64,000 bases of DNA from Variovorax boronicumulans NBRC 103145 (GTDB lineage: Bacteria; Pseudomonadota; Gammaproteobacteria; Burkholderiales; Burkholderiaceae_C). The stretch spans positions 106,599 through 170,598 of the forward strand of contig NZ_BCUS01000001.1 of the NCBI RefSeq assembly GCF_001591345.1, written 5' to 3'. A program made the position numbers and the translations under genes. This document shows positions 55,457 through 63,584 of the stretch, piece after piece. The notes beneath the pieces are model-generated. The model did not search any database. It was not told the DNA's origin and saw nothing but the letters and a program-made list of their open reading frames with translations. Each line of letters begins with the position of its first letter. Position 1 is the stretch's first letter.

Positions 55457-57238
55457 ATGCCTGCGATGACCGAGCTGCATCCGCCCGCGCTGGCGCAGCG
55501 CGTGCTGCGCGAGCAGGTGGCCACGGTGCATGCCAACGCGCCGGCCGCCTACCTCGCGGACTTCCTCACGGCGCAGACGCTGGGCATCGGCCTGTTCGTG
55601 GCCACGCGGCGCTGGCAGGTGCTGCTGTGGATGGCGCTGCACCTGGCACTGACCCTGCGACGCGCGTACCGGCGCTACCAGCGCAGCCCCGATGCGGCGG
55701 CCCACCCCGAGTACTGGGCCCGCTTCAATGCGCGCAACGTGCTCATGCGCTCCTGCGTCTGGGGCCTGGCGCCCTGGCTGTGCGTGCCGCCGGGGCGCAA
55801 CCTCGGGCTGTGGGTCATGGTCATCGTCATGATGATGGGCGGCTGCGCCGGCGGTGCGCTGTCGCTGGCCGTTCTCAAGCGCAACATCCCCCGCTTCATC
55901 GTGCCCAGCATGGCGAGCCTGACCCTGGCGCTGGCCTGGCGCGGCGATACCGTGCACCTGTTCCTGGCCACCGGCTGCCTGCTGTACATGGGCGTCATGA
56001 TCATCTTCGCGCTGCAGCACCATCGGCTGCTGACCGCCGCACTGACCATGCGTTTCGAGAAGGAGGCGCTGGCCGAGCAGCTGAGCCACCAGATTGCCGC
56101 GACCCAGCGCGCCAGCGAGGAGAAGACGCGCTTCCTTGCCGCGGCCAGCCACGACCTGCGCCAGCCCCTGCACGCCATCGCGCTGTTCGGCGCCGTCATC
56201 GAGAAGAAGCTCCAGGGCAGCGACGAATGGAACCACGCGGCGCGGCTGATGGATGCGGTCGGAACGCTCGGCGATTCGCTGGACACCCTGCTCGACATCT
56301 CGCGGCTGGACGCCGGCGAGGTGTCGCCACAGATCCGCCCTGTGGAACTCAACCCGCTGTTCCTTGCGCTCAACAATGTGTTCGCGGCCCAGGCGGCCGA
56401 CCGCGACCTGCAATTGCGATTGCGCGCCACGCCGTGCTGGGTGCTGAGCGACCCGCAGCTGCTGCAGCGGCTGCTGTCCAACCTCGTGGACAACGCGCTC
56501 AAGTACACGGTGCGCGGCGGCGTGGTGGTGGCCGCCCGTGCACGCGGGCCGCTGGTGTGGATCGACGTCTGCGACACCGGCATCGGCATCCCGCACGAGC
56601 ACCTGGGCCGCATCTTCGACGAGTTCTACCAGGTCGGGAATCCGGGGCGCGACCGCGCGCAGGGGCTGGGCATCGGCCTGTCCATCGTGCACCGGCTCTC
56701 GCGCCTGATGGCGCACCCGCTGCAGGTGCGCTCGCGCCTGGACCACGGCAGCCGCTTTCGCCTGGTGCTGCCGGCGGTGTCGGCTTCGGGCGTCGCGCCG
56801 CTCGCCGTGCGCCCGGACGCTGCCTTGCCGTTGCCGCAGCGCGTGCTGCTCATCGACGACGAAGCCGCGATCCGCCAGGCCGTCACCGGGCTGCTGCAGG
56901 CCCACGGCGTGCGCATCGACGCCGTGGCCAGCGAGGCCGAAGCCGAGGCCGTGCTCGCGCAGGCCGCGCACGCAAGCGCCCCTGTCGAGGTGCTGCTGTG
57001 CGACGTGCGGCTGGCCGACGGCGGCGACGGGCTGGCCGCCGCGCAGCGGCTGTGCGCGCGCTTCGGCCCCGGCCTGCAGGCGCTGTTGATCACCGGCGAA
57101 ACCGCGCCGCAGCGGCAGCAGCAGATGCGCGAATCGGGGCTGCAGGTGCTGCTCAAGCCCGTGGCGGCCGACCGGCTGCTGCAGACCCTGGCATCGCTGA
57201 CCGGGCACGATGCAACGCACGCCGGCATGCGCGCCTGA
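55457..57238 (+). CDS. Hybrid sensor histidine kinase with C-terminal receiver
   Basis: A 593-aa membrane kinase. The N-terminal part (about 35-190) has several hydrophobic segments and almost no periplasmic domain, so the signal is probably sensed in or near the membrane. A coiled stretch (195-222) leads to the H-box with His232 in ASHDLRQPLHA. It has N-box LLSNLVDNALKYT, G boxes DTGIGIP and GLGIGLSIV, and a receiver (about 465-590) with LIDDE and phospho-Asp in LLCDVRLADGG. Internal phosphorelay to the adjacent response regulator is plausible, but no Hpt domain is seen. An alternative ATG is 9 nt downstream. Confidence 0.92.
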   Translation: MPAMTELHPPALAQRVLREQVATVHANAPAAYLADFLTAQTLGIGLFVATRRWQVLLWMALHLALTLRRAYRRYQRSPDAAAHPEYWARFNARNVLMRSCVWGLAPWLCVPPGRNLGLWVMVIVMMMGGCAGGALSLAVLKRNIPRFIVPSMASLTLALAWRGDTVHLFLATGCLLYMGVMIIFALQHHRLLTAALTMRFEKEALAEQLSHQIAATQRASEEKTRFLAAASHDLRQPLHAIALFGAVIEKKLQGSDEWNHAARLMDAVGTLGDSLDTLLDISRLDAGEVSPQIRPVELNPLFLALNNVFAAQAADRDLQLRLRATPCWVLSDPQLLQRLLSNLVDNALKYTVRGGVVVAARARGPLVWIDVCDTGIGIPHEHLGRIFDEFYQVGNPGRDRAQGLGIGLSIVHRLSRLMAHPLQVRSRLDHGSRFRLVLPAVSASGVAPLAVRPDAALPLPQRVLLIDDEAAIRQAVTGLLQAHGVRIDAVASEAEAEAVLAQAAHASAPVEVLLCDVRLADGGDGLAAAQRLCARFGPGLQALLITGETAPQRQQQMRESGLQVLLKPVAADRLLQTLASLTGHDATHAGMRA

Positions 57239-57347
57239 GCACTTTTTTTGCGGGGTGTCGATGACCTTCGACACTGGATTGCGGGTATTGCCGACCCTAC
57301 CGTGGAGGCCTTCTCTCTCACTCCACTTGAAAAAAGGAAGGCCCCTC

Positions 57348-58703
57348 ATGACTACCTCTCGTCCCGTTCTTCGTGCATGGCGCGCACCTGCCGCGCTGAT
57401 GGTGATGAACCTCGTGCTCGCGGCTTGCGGTGGGGGCGGCGGCGGAGGCGGCGGTTTCCCCGGCTTCGCCGTCGCCCCTGCACCGGCCCCTGCAGCCCAG
57501 GACACACCGCCGCCCGCCCCCGCGCCGGAAGACACCACGCCCGCCATCACCACGCAGCCATCGGACACCACCGTGGGCCAGGGCGTGGCCGCCACGCTGA
57601 AGGTGCAGGCCGTGCACGCCACCGCCTACCAGTGGCAGCGCAGCGTCGATGGCGGCGCCAGCTGGAGCGACGTCGCAGGCGCCACCGGCGACAGCTTCAC
57701 CACCGCCGCCGGCCAGCTGGCCGACAGCGGCCAGCAGCTGCGCGTGCAGGTGACCGGCGGCAACGGCAGCGTGACCAGCCATGCCGCCACGTTGACCGTG
57801 AAGCCCTGGGTCGCCACCGTGCTGGCGACCACCGGCGTGACCTACAACCGCCCCTACCAGCTCGTCCTGGACGCCAGCGGCGCGAACCTCTACGTGGCCA
57901 TGGGCGGCAACGGCTCGGTCTACCGCATCGACACGGCCAGCGGCACCGGCGCCGAAGTCACGCCGGGGTCGACCATGAATACGCCGTATGGCCTGGCACT
58001 GGCAGCCGACGGCACCCTGTACGTGAGCGACCAGCACCGCATCAACAAGATCGCCCCCAACGCCACCACCTACAGCACCTGGGTCGGCGACACCAGCAGA
58101 GGCTATGCCGACAGCCCGGCCACGCCGATGTTCGACAACCCCGCCAGCATCGCGCTCGACGGTGCGGGCAACCTGTTCGTGGCGGACCTGGGAAACAAGC
58201 GCGTGCGCAAGGTCGCAGCCGATGGCACCACGAGCACGCTCGCGGGCGACGGCACGCAGGCCAACCTGGACGGGGTCGGCACCGCCGCCCAGTTTGCGCG
58301 CCCGCAGGGCCTGGCGATCAGCCGCGATGGCCGCACGCTGTACGACACGGACACCGACAGCCTGTGCCTGCGCAAGATCGACGTGGCCAGCGCCACGGTG
58401 AGCACGCCGCTGGGCGATTGCGCCAACGGCGGCGTGGTCGACGGAACCTCCGCCACGCCAGCCCGGCTCGGCTTCTCCTACGGCGTGACGGTGGATGCGC
58501 ACGACAACGTGTTCCTGACACACGCCTGGGACGGCGTGGCGCGCGTGGTCACGCCTGCGGGCGAGATCAGCACGCTGCGCGACAGCACCGGCGCGGCGAT
58601 GGCGTTCAATTTCCCGATCGGCGTGGCAGTGGCCAGCGACGGCAGCGTCTACGTGGGCGCCTCCAACGGCAACCAGATCTTCAAGCTCACGCTGGCGCCC
58701 TGA
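57348..58703 (+). CDS. NHL-repeat lipoprotein with Ig-like domain
   Basis: A 451-aa predicted lipoprotein. The signal peptide ends in lipobox LAAC with Cys27, followed by a run of Gly and a Pro/Ala linker. An Ig-like fold (about 66-150, ITTQPSDTTVGQGVAATLKV and WQRSVDGGASW) precedes NHL beta-propeller repeats (YQLVLDASGANLYVA, YGLALAADGTLYVSD, ASIALDGAGNLFVAD, QGLAISRDGRTLYDTD, VTVDAHDNVFLTH, IGVAVASDGSVYVGA). It is a likely surface or periplasmic binding protein. AAGGAAGG 7 nt before ATG 57348 fixes the start. A GTGTCGA/TCGACAC hairpin (57255-57274) lies upstream after the kinase gene. Confidence 0.88.
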   Translation: MTTSRPVLRAWRAPAALMVMNLVLAACGGGGGGGGGFPGFAVAPAPAPAAQDTPPPAPAPEDTTPAITTQPSDTTVGQGVAATLKVQAVHATAYQWQRSVDGGASWSDVAGATGDSFTTAAGQLADSGQQLRVQVTGGNGSVTSHAATLTVKPWVATVLATTGVTYNRPYQLVLDASGANLYVAMGGNGSVYRIDTASGTGAEVTPGSTMNTPYGLALAADGTLYVSDQHRINKIAPNATTYSTWVGDTSRGYADSPATPMFDNPASIALDGAGNLFVADLGNKRVRKVAADGTTSTLAGDGTQANLDGVGTAAQFARPQGLAISRDGRTLYDTDTDSLCLRKIDVASATVSTPLGDCANGGVVDGTSATPARLGFSYGVTVDAHDNVFLTHAWDGVARVVTPAGEISTLRDSTGAAMAFNFPIGVAVASDGSVYVGASNGNQIFKLTLAP

Positions 58704-58716
58704 GTCTGAGTGGAAC

Positions 58717-58760
58717 CGCCGGGTCTTCCGGCTCGCACCGCGCGATCCGAAGACCCGGCG
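58717..58760. terminator. Long hairpin between convergent genes
   Basis: CGCCGGGTCTTC (58717-58728) and GAAGACCCGGCG (58749-58760) form a 12-bp perfect stem with a 20-nt loop in the gap between the NHL protein and the binding-protein gene. There is no T-run, but the position suggests bidirectional transcription blocking. Confidence 0.6.
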
Positions 58761-58784
58761 AGCGACATGTCCCGGCCGCCGCCC

Positions 58785-59945
58785 CTACCGACACTCGTTC
58801 CAGTACCCATCCGGATTCGCCTCCAGCGGCGTGGCGACCCGCTTGAGCGACACGCGGCCCTGCGCGTCCTTCGCGACCACGAAGACGTGCCCGTCCTGCA
58901 CCGGGAAACCGTTGCGCAGAAACTTGAAGCCGCTGCGCACCGACGAAAAGTCGGCCTCGTTGAGTGCGTTGCGCAAGGCTCCGCGATCGGCGACGGAGCC
59001 CTTGGTCTCCTTCAGCGCGCGGTCGATCAGGAGCGCCGCATCGAAACCTTGCGCCGCATACTGCGAGGGGATGCGCCCGTGCCTCTTTTCGAAGGCGGCA
59101 ACGAAAGCCTTGCTCGTCGGGCTCGGCAGGTCGGGGCCCCAGACCGCGCCGGCCAGCACATGGAGCGCAGCATCCTTGAGCAGCGGCAGCGTCGTGCCAT
59201 CAACCGTGCCCACGGTCAGCAAGGGCACCTTGCTCAGCAGGCCCGAGCGGTTCATCTGCTGGATGAAGTTCACGCCCATGTCGCCCGGCAGGAAGGCCAC
59301 CACCGCATCGGGCGCCACGCGCTGGATCTGCGTCAGCGCCGCCGCGTAGTCGGTCTGGTCGGGCTTGACGTTGATTTCGCTCACCACCTCACCCGAGTAG
59401 TAGCGCTTGAAGCCGCGCAGCTGGTCCTTGCCCGACGCGTTGTCGGGCGCAATGAACAGCGTCTTCCAGTAACCCTTGTCGACCGCGTACCGTCCCACGA
59501 TCCCGGCCTGGTACTCGTCCTGGTACGAGGCGAAGACGAACCTGGTGTTGCACTGCTTGCCGGCGATCGGCGCGGGGCCGGCATTCGAGCCGACGAACAG
59601 CATGCCCGCCCGGGCCATCGGCTTGGCCATGGCCATCATCACGTCGGAGAAGGTCACACCGGTGATGAAGCTGACCTTGTCCTTCTCGATCAGGTTCTGC
59701 ACCAGCTGCGCCCCGCGCTCGGGGTTGTGCTGGTCGTCTTCCTTGAGGACCGCCACGGGAACACCGCCGAGCATGCCTTGGCGCTGCTCGACCGCCAGCA
59801 TGAAGCCGTCGTACTGCTCCTGCCCGAGCGCGGCCCCGGGGCCGGAGAGCGTGCCGACGAAGCCGATGTTGACCTGCGCGGAAACGGCCAGTGCCGCGGC
59901 GCCCAATGTGCAGGCCACGAGGGCCGTGCGGATGCGGTGGATCAA
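58785..59945 (-). CDS. Branched-chain-amino-acid-type ABC substrate-binding protein (LivJ/peripla_BP_6)
   Basis: A 386-aa periplasmic binding protein. The signal peptide is in IRTALVACTLGAAALAVSAQ, then VNIGFVGTLSGPGAALGQEQYDGFMLAVEQ and the family blocks FVGSNAGPAPIAGKQC, DYAAALTQIQ and AAQGFDAALLIDRAL. Only a TTG start (59945) stands right before the signal peptide; AAGGAA lies 5 nt upstream and no ATG or GTG fits, so TTG is chosen. No permease or ATPase genes are adjacent. Aromatic acids are a common ligand for such orphans in this order. Confidence 0.88.
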   Translation of the reverse strand: MIHRIRTALVACTLGAAALAVSAQVNIGFVGTLSGPGAALGQEQYDGFMLAVEQRQGMLGGVPVAVLKEDDQHNPERGAQLVQNLIEKDKVSFITGVTFSDVMMAMAKPMARAGMLFVGSNAGPAPIAGKQCNTRFVFASYQDEYQAGIVGRYAVDKGYWKTLFIAPDNASGKDQLRGFKRYYSGEVVSEINVKPDQTDYAAALTQIQRVAPDAVVAFLPGDMGVNFIQQMNRSGLLSKVPLLTVGTVDGTTLPLLKDAALHVLAGAVWGPDLPSPTSKAFVAAFEKRHGRIPSQYAAQGFDAALLIDRALKETKGSVADRGALRNALNEADFSSVRSGFKFLRNGFPVQDGHVFVVAKDAQGRVSLKRVATPLEANPDGYWNECR

Positions 59946-59986
59946 GATGTTCCTTGTGATTTCGCTCGCGATGTTTCGCGGTTCGA

Positions 59987-60565
59987 CTACTCGGCCTTCA
60001 AAGGGCCGACGACCTTGTAGGCACTGAGGAGGATGCCTGACGGCATTGCTTTCGTGGTGACGAGCTCGAAGGCGCGGGGTGGCGTGCCCTGCGCGAAGAA
60101 GCGCTTTCCTGCGCCCAGCAGCACCGGATAGACGACCAGCAGGACTTCGTCCACCAGGCCATGCTCCAGCAGCGTCGATGTCAGCGTGGAACTGCCCCAG
60201 AGGATCAGGTTCGGGCCAGCCTGCGACTTGATGCGGCGAACGCCCTCGACGACGTCCGGCCCCACGCTTTCGAACGGGCCCCACGAAAGGCTTTCGGGGC
60301 GGTGGGTCACGACATGCTTGGTCGCCGCATTCAAGCCGTCCGCCATCGCGCTGCTCGGTGCCTTGGGCCAGTAGTCCGACCACATGTCGTAGGTGCGACG
60401 CCCGAGCAGCAGGTCGAAGCGCTCGCCATGCGCGGCGAGCACTTCATCTCGACCGGCGGGGCTGCGGTAGGGCGTGGTCCAGTCCGCGTAGGGAAAGCCG
60501 TCTTCGCCCGAGGTCTGGATCACGCCATCCAGCGAGATGTGCTCCATGATTTTCAGCGTTCTCAT
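59987..60565 (-). CDS. Dihydrofolate-reductase-family protein (RibD C-terminal-like)
   Basis: A 192-aa protein with MEHISLDGVIQTSGEDG, LLLGRRTYDMWSDYWP and HVVTHRPESLSW, typical of the RibD_C/YwjB-like family. These bind NADPH but usually have no folate role. AAGGAG lies 7 nt before the ATG. It is 41 nt upstream of the binding-protein gene on the same strand and 31 nt downstream of the TPR gene. Confidence 0.9.
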   Translation of the reverse strand: MRTLKIMEHISLDGVIQTSGEDGFPYADWTTPYRSPAGRDEVLAAHGERFDLLLGRRTYDMWSDYWPKAPSSAMADGLNAATKHVVTHRPESLSWGPFESVGPDVVEGVRRIKSQAGPNLILWGSSTLTSTLLEHGLVDEVLLVVYPVLLGAGKRFFAQGTPPRAFELVTTKAMPSGILLSAYKVVGPLKAE

Positions 60566-60596
60566 GCGGGTCTCCTTGCTTGGGGTGGGAGGGGGC

Positions 60597-60971
60597 TCAA
60601 TGGGCCTGCGCATCAAAGTATGCCGGCCACGACAGCGGCGAAGCCTGGAGCCCTTCGGCCCCACGGAATGCAGACATGGCTTTCGCGCGTGAGCCGAAGT
60701 TCATCGTTGCCACACCGAGGTTGAAGAACGTGTTCCGATCGGTGGAGCCGAGTTCGACTGCACGCTTCAGGACGGATGCAGCCTCTTTGTGCTTGCCTTG
60801 ATCGGAAAGCACGGCGCCCAAGCACGTCAGCGCAAGGACATTGCCAGGAGATTCAACGAGCGCCTTCGAGAGCAACGCTTGCGCAGAGGCAAGGTTGGCT
60901 TCCCACTTGTCGGGGTTGTTCCATGCGTCCTCAACAAGCGATCGACTGATGGAGATGAAGTCCTCGCTCAT
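60597..60971 (-). CDS. TPR-repeat protein
   Basis: A 124-aa helical protein with about two to three tetratricopeptide units: ANLASAQALLSKALVESPGNVLALTCLGAVLSDQGKHKEAASVLKRAVELGSTDRNTFFNLGVA (given as landmarks: SPGNVLALTCLG, GKHKEAASVLKRAVELG, NTFFNLGVATMNFG). It has no signal peptide. It is the first gene of the lower-G+C patch and precedes the DHFR-family gene. It probably acts as an adaptor; the partner is unknown. Confidence 0.8.
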   Translation of the reverse strand: MSEDFISISRSLVEDAWNNPDKWEANLASAQALLSKALVESPGNVLALTCLGAVLSDQGKHKEAASVLKRAVELGSTDRNTFFNLGVATMNFGSRAKAMSAFRGAEGLQASPLSWPAYFDAQAH

Positions 60972-61033
60972 AGGCTATTCAGGTTTTTTCGACTCTATTC
61001 CGTTCAGCACTCGACTGACCGAGCCCGGTCGAT

Positions 61034-61828
61034 TCAGGTTGCAAGCAGATATTGAAGCACCGCTCTTTGCACCGGCAAGAGGAGCTTCTTCTGCTCGTAG
61101 CCGGCGAAGTGCGGATAGCGACGAGGGTCCACCGAAAGTTCACCACTGACAGTGAACGGTGGCGTCGGCAACAGCACGGGGTTGCCCATCCGAGTCAGAT
61201 CTTCGACGGACAGCGGACGGCTCAACTGCTCCGTGCCCCGAGGCCAGCCATCGGTGATGACCACGTCCGCTGCTTCTGGGGAGGACGATGAAAAGGCGAC
61301 GTTGGGGATGGTTTCGTGGAAGCTCTCATGGCAGACATGAACCAGCGTAAAGCCCATCACGCTGGCCAGCTCGTGCCACGAACGAAACACGTTGGTCGGC
61401 GGCCCCCAAAGGCAGATGCGCACCTTCTGGATCGGACTCATGGTCGTTTCGATGAAGTAGGCGTCCGTAAGAACTTCGCACGGATGGCCGGCATTCGACA
61501 TCGCGTTGACGACCGGCCTGCGGGACGAAGCAGCGAACTCCGCGAGGCGCTCATGGTTCGATTCCCGGATGACGTAGATGTCATAGAACGGGTCGAGATA
61601 GCCTGCGAGATCGCACACGCGTTCGCCAGTTTTCAGGAGATTCGGCAGTTCGATGACGGACAGGTTCAGTTCGTGGAACGCCTTCAGGAACGTCGTGCGC
61701 GTGCGAATGCCATTTCCTTCGAACGACCAGGCGGCGGTGCCTTGAACATCCACAGCGGGCGATGCGGCCAGGCGCCAGATCGCGTGAACATCCTCGGGGG
61801 CAAGTACTGACAGGCTGACTAGGTGCAT
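61034..61828 (-). CDS. Degenerate aspartate/ornithine carbamoyltransferase-like protein
   Basis: A 264-aa protein that follows the transcarbamylase plan: N-terminal MHLVSLSVLAPEDVHAIWRL, the carbamoyl-phosphate loop FEGNGIRTRTTF (residues 36-47), HPCEVLTDA (115-123), the second-domain strand RICLWGPPTNVFRSW, ADVVITDGW (188-195) and a PTPPFTVSGELS block (221-232). The Ser and Thr of the usual STRTR are Gly40 and Ile41, and the HPCQ glutamine is Glu118, so normal carbamoyl-phosphate chemistry is doubtful. It is shorter than normal enzymes (300 or more aa). The start at 61828 is fixed by family alignment; 37 upstream codons were rejected. G+C is lower than the flanks. A specialised transferase or a non-catalytic paralogue are both possible. 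Confidence 0.75.
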   Translation of the reverse strand: MHLVSLSVLAPEDVHAIWRLAASPAVDVQGTAAWSFEGNGIRTRTTFLKAFHELNLSVIELPNLLKTGERVCDLAGYLDPFYDIYVIRESNHERLAEFAASSRRPVVNAMSNAGHPCEVLTDAYFIETTMSPIQKVRICLWGPPTNVFRSWHELASVMGFTLVHVCHESFHETIPNVAFSSSSPEAADVVITDGWPRGTEQLSRPLSVEDLTRMGNPVLLPTPPFTVSGELSVDPRRYPHFAGYEQKKLLLPVQRAVLQYLLAT

Positions 61829-62001
61829 GGCTGGGGATACGTCAGAGACTTGAGATTGGAGGCTGCGATTGCACGTCCGGTTCTGGTCGACTTTCTGTCG
61901 GACGCGCTCACAACGATCGGGCCATGAGCGGTTCCACATTGCGGCCCTGAACGTACTACCTGCTCGAGCTGCACTGCACCTCGACCAGCCAAGTTCCGTC
62001 G

Positions 62002-62517
62002 CTATGAACCGGCTCGCGCGAAACGTGTAATCACAACGATGTCGGTCTGCTGACTGGTACCAGCCGACGGCGGCATGATCTTCGCTAGCTCAGCGGCTGT
62101 CTGCTCAACAATCAACTGCAATTTCCCTTGATCAAATTCCACGCGCTTCCTGGAAACCATTCCAAGCTGAATTGCCAGATTCGACTCAATGATGGTCGTT
62201 TCGATGGTTTGATCGTCGATCCACCTGTAGGTCCCGGCAGATCGAAAGTTTGGGCCGGTTGAAGACCATGTAGTTGGTCCGAACTCCGCAAAACTTTCTC
62301 CGTTGCTGGGCTGCGGTACAAGCCGCGTCCCGTTCACGATCTTCACCAGATCAATGTGACGCCATTTGCCCAAGAGCAATTGCTTCGAGGCGAACGCAGC
62401 TGGCCCCTCTCGCAAGTCGGCCGCAACGTTCGCAGACGCGGAAGCCGTCGACGGTTGTTTTGGGACGGAGCACGCAGCACAAAGCGCAAAAACAAGTGGC
62501 ACAAGAAGATGTCGCAT
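62002..62517 (-). CDS. Hypothetical lipoprotein
   Basis: A 171-aa protein with a lipoprotein signal (MRHLLVPLVFALCAACS, lipobox Cys16), then a mature domain that looks like a small beta-barrel (LLGKWRHIDLVKIVNGTRL, FGPTTWSSTGPNF, YRWIDDQTIETTI). It resembles lipocalin-like proteins but is not assigned. A TACAGT hexamer (62528-62523) lies 5 nt before the ATG, with no ribosome site. It has lower G+C than its neighbours. Confidence 0.72.
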   Translation of the reverse strand: MRHLLVPLVFALCAACSVPKQPSTASASANVAADLREGPAAFASKQLLLGKWRHIDLVKIVNGTRLVPQPSNGESFAEFGPTTWSSTGPNFRSAGTYRWIDDQTIETTIIESNLAIQLGMVSRKRVEFDQGKLQLIVEQTAAELAKIMPPSAGTSQQTDIVVITRFARAGS

Positions 62518-62666
62518 GTCTGACTGTAAAACACAGAGTAGGAACAATCGCGCAGCTCATCGAGAGAACGTCGCCAACAGCCTTTGTGCCGAAGCGCGCC
62601 GCGCAGTGCGCCCTCTGCGCGGAAGCCTCTCTACCGACCTTCGCCAGGAGCGGACACAATCACCCC

Positions 62667-62954
62667 ATGGCCAAAGGAAAACGAATCTCTTCCGACATTG
62701 GGGACGACGCGATCGAAGCGATCAAGGCGTTCGGGGCTGCCGCCAAGCTGGCGCGCACCACCGCTGGCGAAGGCCAGGCCGTCGCTGCCGCGCGCCTGGG
62801 CGTTCATGTCCAGACGATCGCGCGGATCGAATCGGGGGAGCCGGGCGTTGCCATCGGGCACGTGCTCGGCATGCTGGCGCTCTACGGCATCTCGACGACG
62901 TTGCAGCAGCGACAGCAGCAACCACCGACGGAGAGCGGCGAGCGCCCCTCCTGA
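62667..62954 (+). CDS. Orphan HipB-like XRE helix-turn-helix protein
   Basis: A 95-aa DNA-binding protein. The HTH spans about 35-80: AAAARLGVHVQTIARIESGEPGVAIGHVLGMLALYG, the HipB-type pattern. A Gln/Pro tail follows. It is not followed by a hipA kinase; the next gene is on the opposite strand, so it is an orphan antitoxin-like regulator or an independent one. CACAAT (62655-62660) lies 6 nt before the ATG, and AGGAG is too far upstream to act as a ribosome site. Confidence 0.8.
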   Translation: MAKGKRISSDIGDDAIEAIKAFGAAAKLARTTAGEGQAVAAARLGVHVQTIARIESGEPGVAIGHVLGMLALYGISTTLQQRQQQPPTESGERPS

Positions 62955-62967
62955 GCTGTCAGCCTAG

Positions 62968-63231
62968 CTAGGCATCGCCCACGGCAGCACGCAGCGACTG
63001 CAGCGTGGCCTCGGCGGCTTCGATGCGCCGCTGCAGTTCTTCGTTGATCAGCCGCACGAGCGCGCCGAGTTCGGTGCGCGTCGGGTACACATCGTCGATG
63101 TCGTTCACGTGTTGCGGCACGATGAGTTTCTCGACGCACGCATACGCGCGGCGCACCGTGTGAAAGCTGTCGAGGTCGTCGCAGGCCTGCAAGGCGAGCG
63201 ATTCGGCTGTGACGGAAGGGGCGAGAGCCAT
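62968..63231 (-). CDS. Hypothetical 87-aa helical protein
   Basis: Short soluble protein: ESLALQACDDLDSFHTVRRAYACVE, then a coiled C-terminus (LGALVRLINEELQRRIEAAEATLQSLRA). A strong GGAGG ribosome site lies 7 nt before the ATG at 63231, which settles this start against a much longer frame reaching 63498 whose extra part is low-quality. It is convergent with the HipB-like gene, 13 bp apart. The family is not recognised. Confidence 0.75.
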   Translation of the reverse strand: MALAPSVTAESLALQACDDLDSFHTVRRAYACVEKLIVPQHVNDIDDVYPTRTELGALVRLINEELQRRIEAAEATLQSLRAAVGDA

Positions 63232-63584
63232 GCGTGGCCTCCAGGCAGTTCGGTTTGCAACAACCGTCGCACCCAACGCCAATTGAGGGCGGCAGCTCGA
63301 ACAGGTTGGCGTACCGGGAACTGCTTGCGCAAACCGGCGAGCCTCGCGGCTCCCTGCTCGAGCCGCCAAAAAAAGGAGGCACGAACGACAAAGCCACAGA
63401 GTCTCTGCGGAGAAATCTGCGGCTTTCGTCGCAGCAGTTACACGGGACGCCAATCCCGGCCACGCCTGTTTTTGACGTGACGGCCGCAGTATAGCCACGC
63501 ACCTCCACCCCCTTCGCAGCGCAAAACCGGGATGCCCCTACGACCCGTGCCCCCTCCCCCGATGCTGGAACAATGCGCCGATCT
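63232..63584. other. Intergenic region without a supported gene
   Basis: This 353-bp gap between the 87-aa gene and the last LysR gene holds an 11-bp-arm imperfect hairpin (63390-63400 with 63416-63426, one mismatch, 15-nt loop). It also holds an AGGAGG at 63374-63379 that is not followed by a start codon, and an AACAAT hexamer (63569-63574) before the LysR ATG. An open plus-strand frame of 86 codons covers much of it, but has no start with a ribosome site. Confidence 0.5.

Noticed and set aside
63234..63494. 86-codon plus-strand frame between the 87-aa gene and the last LysR gene
   Set aside because: Its only good ribosome site (AGGAGG at 63374) is not followed by a start codon, and the translation matches no family.
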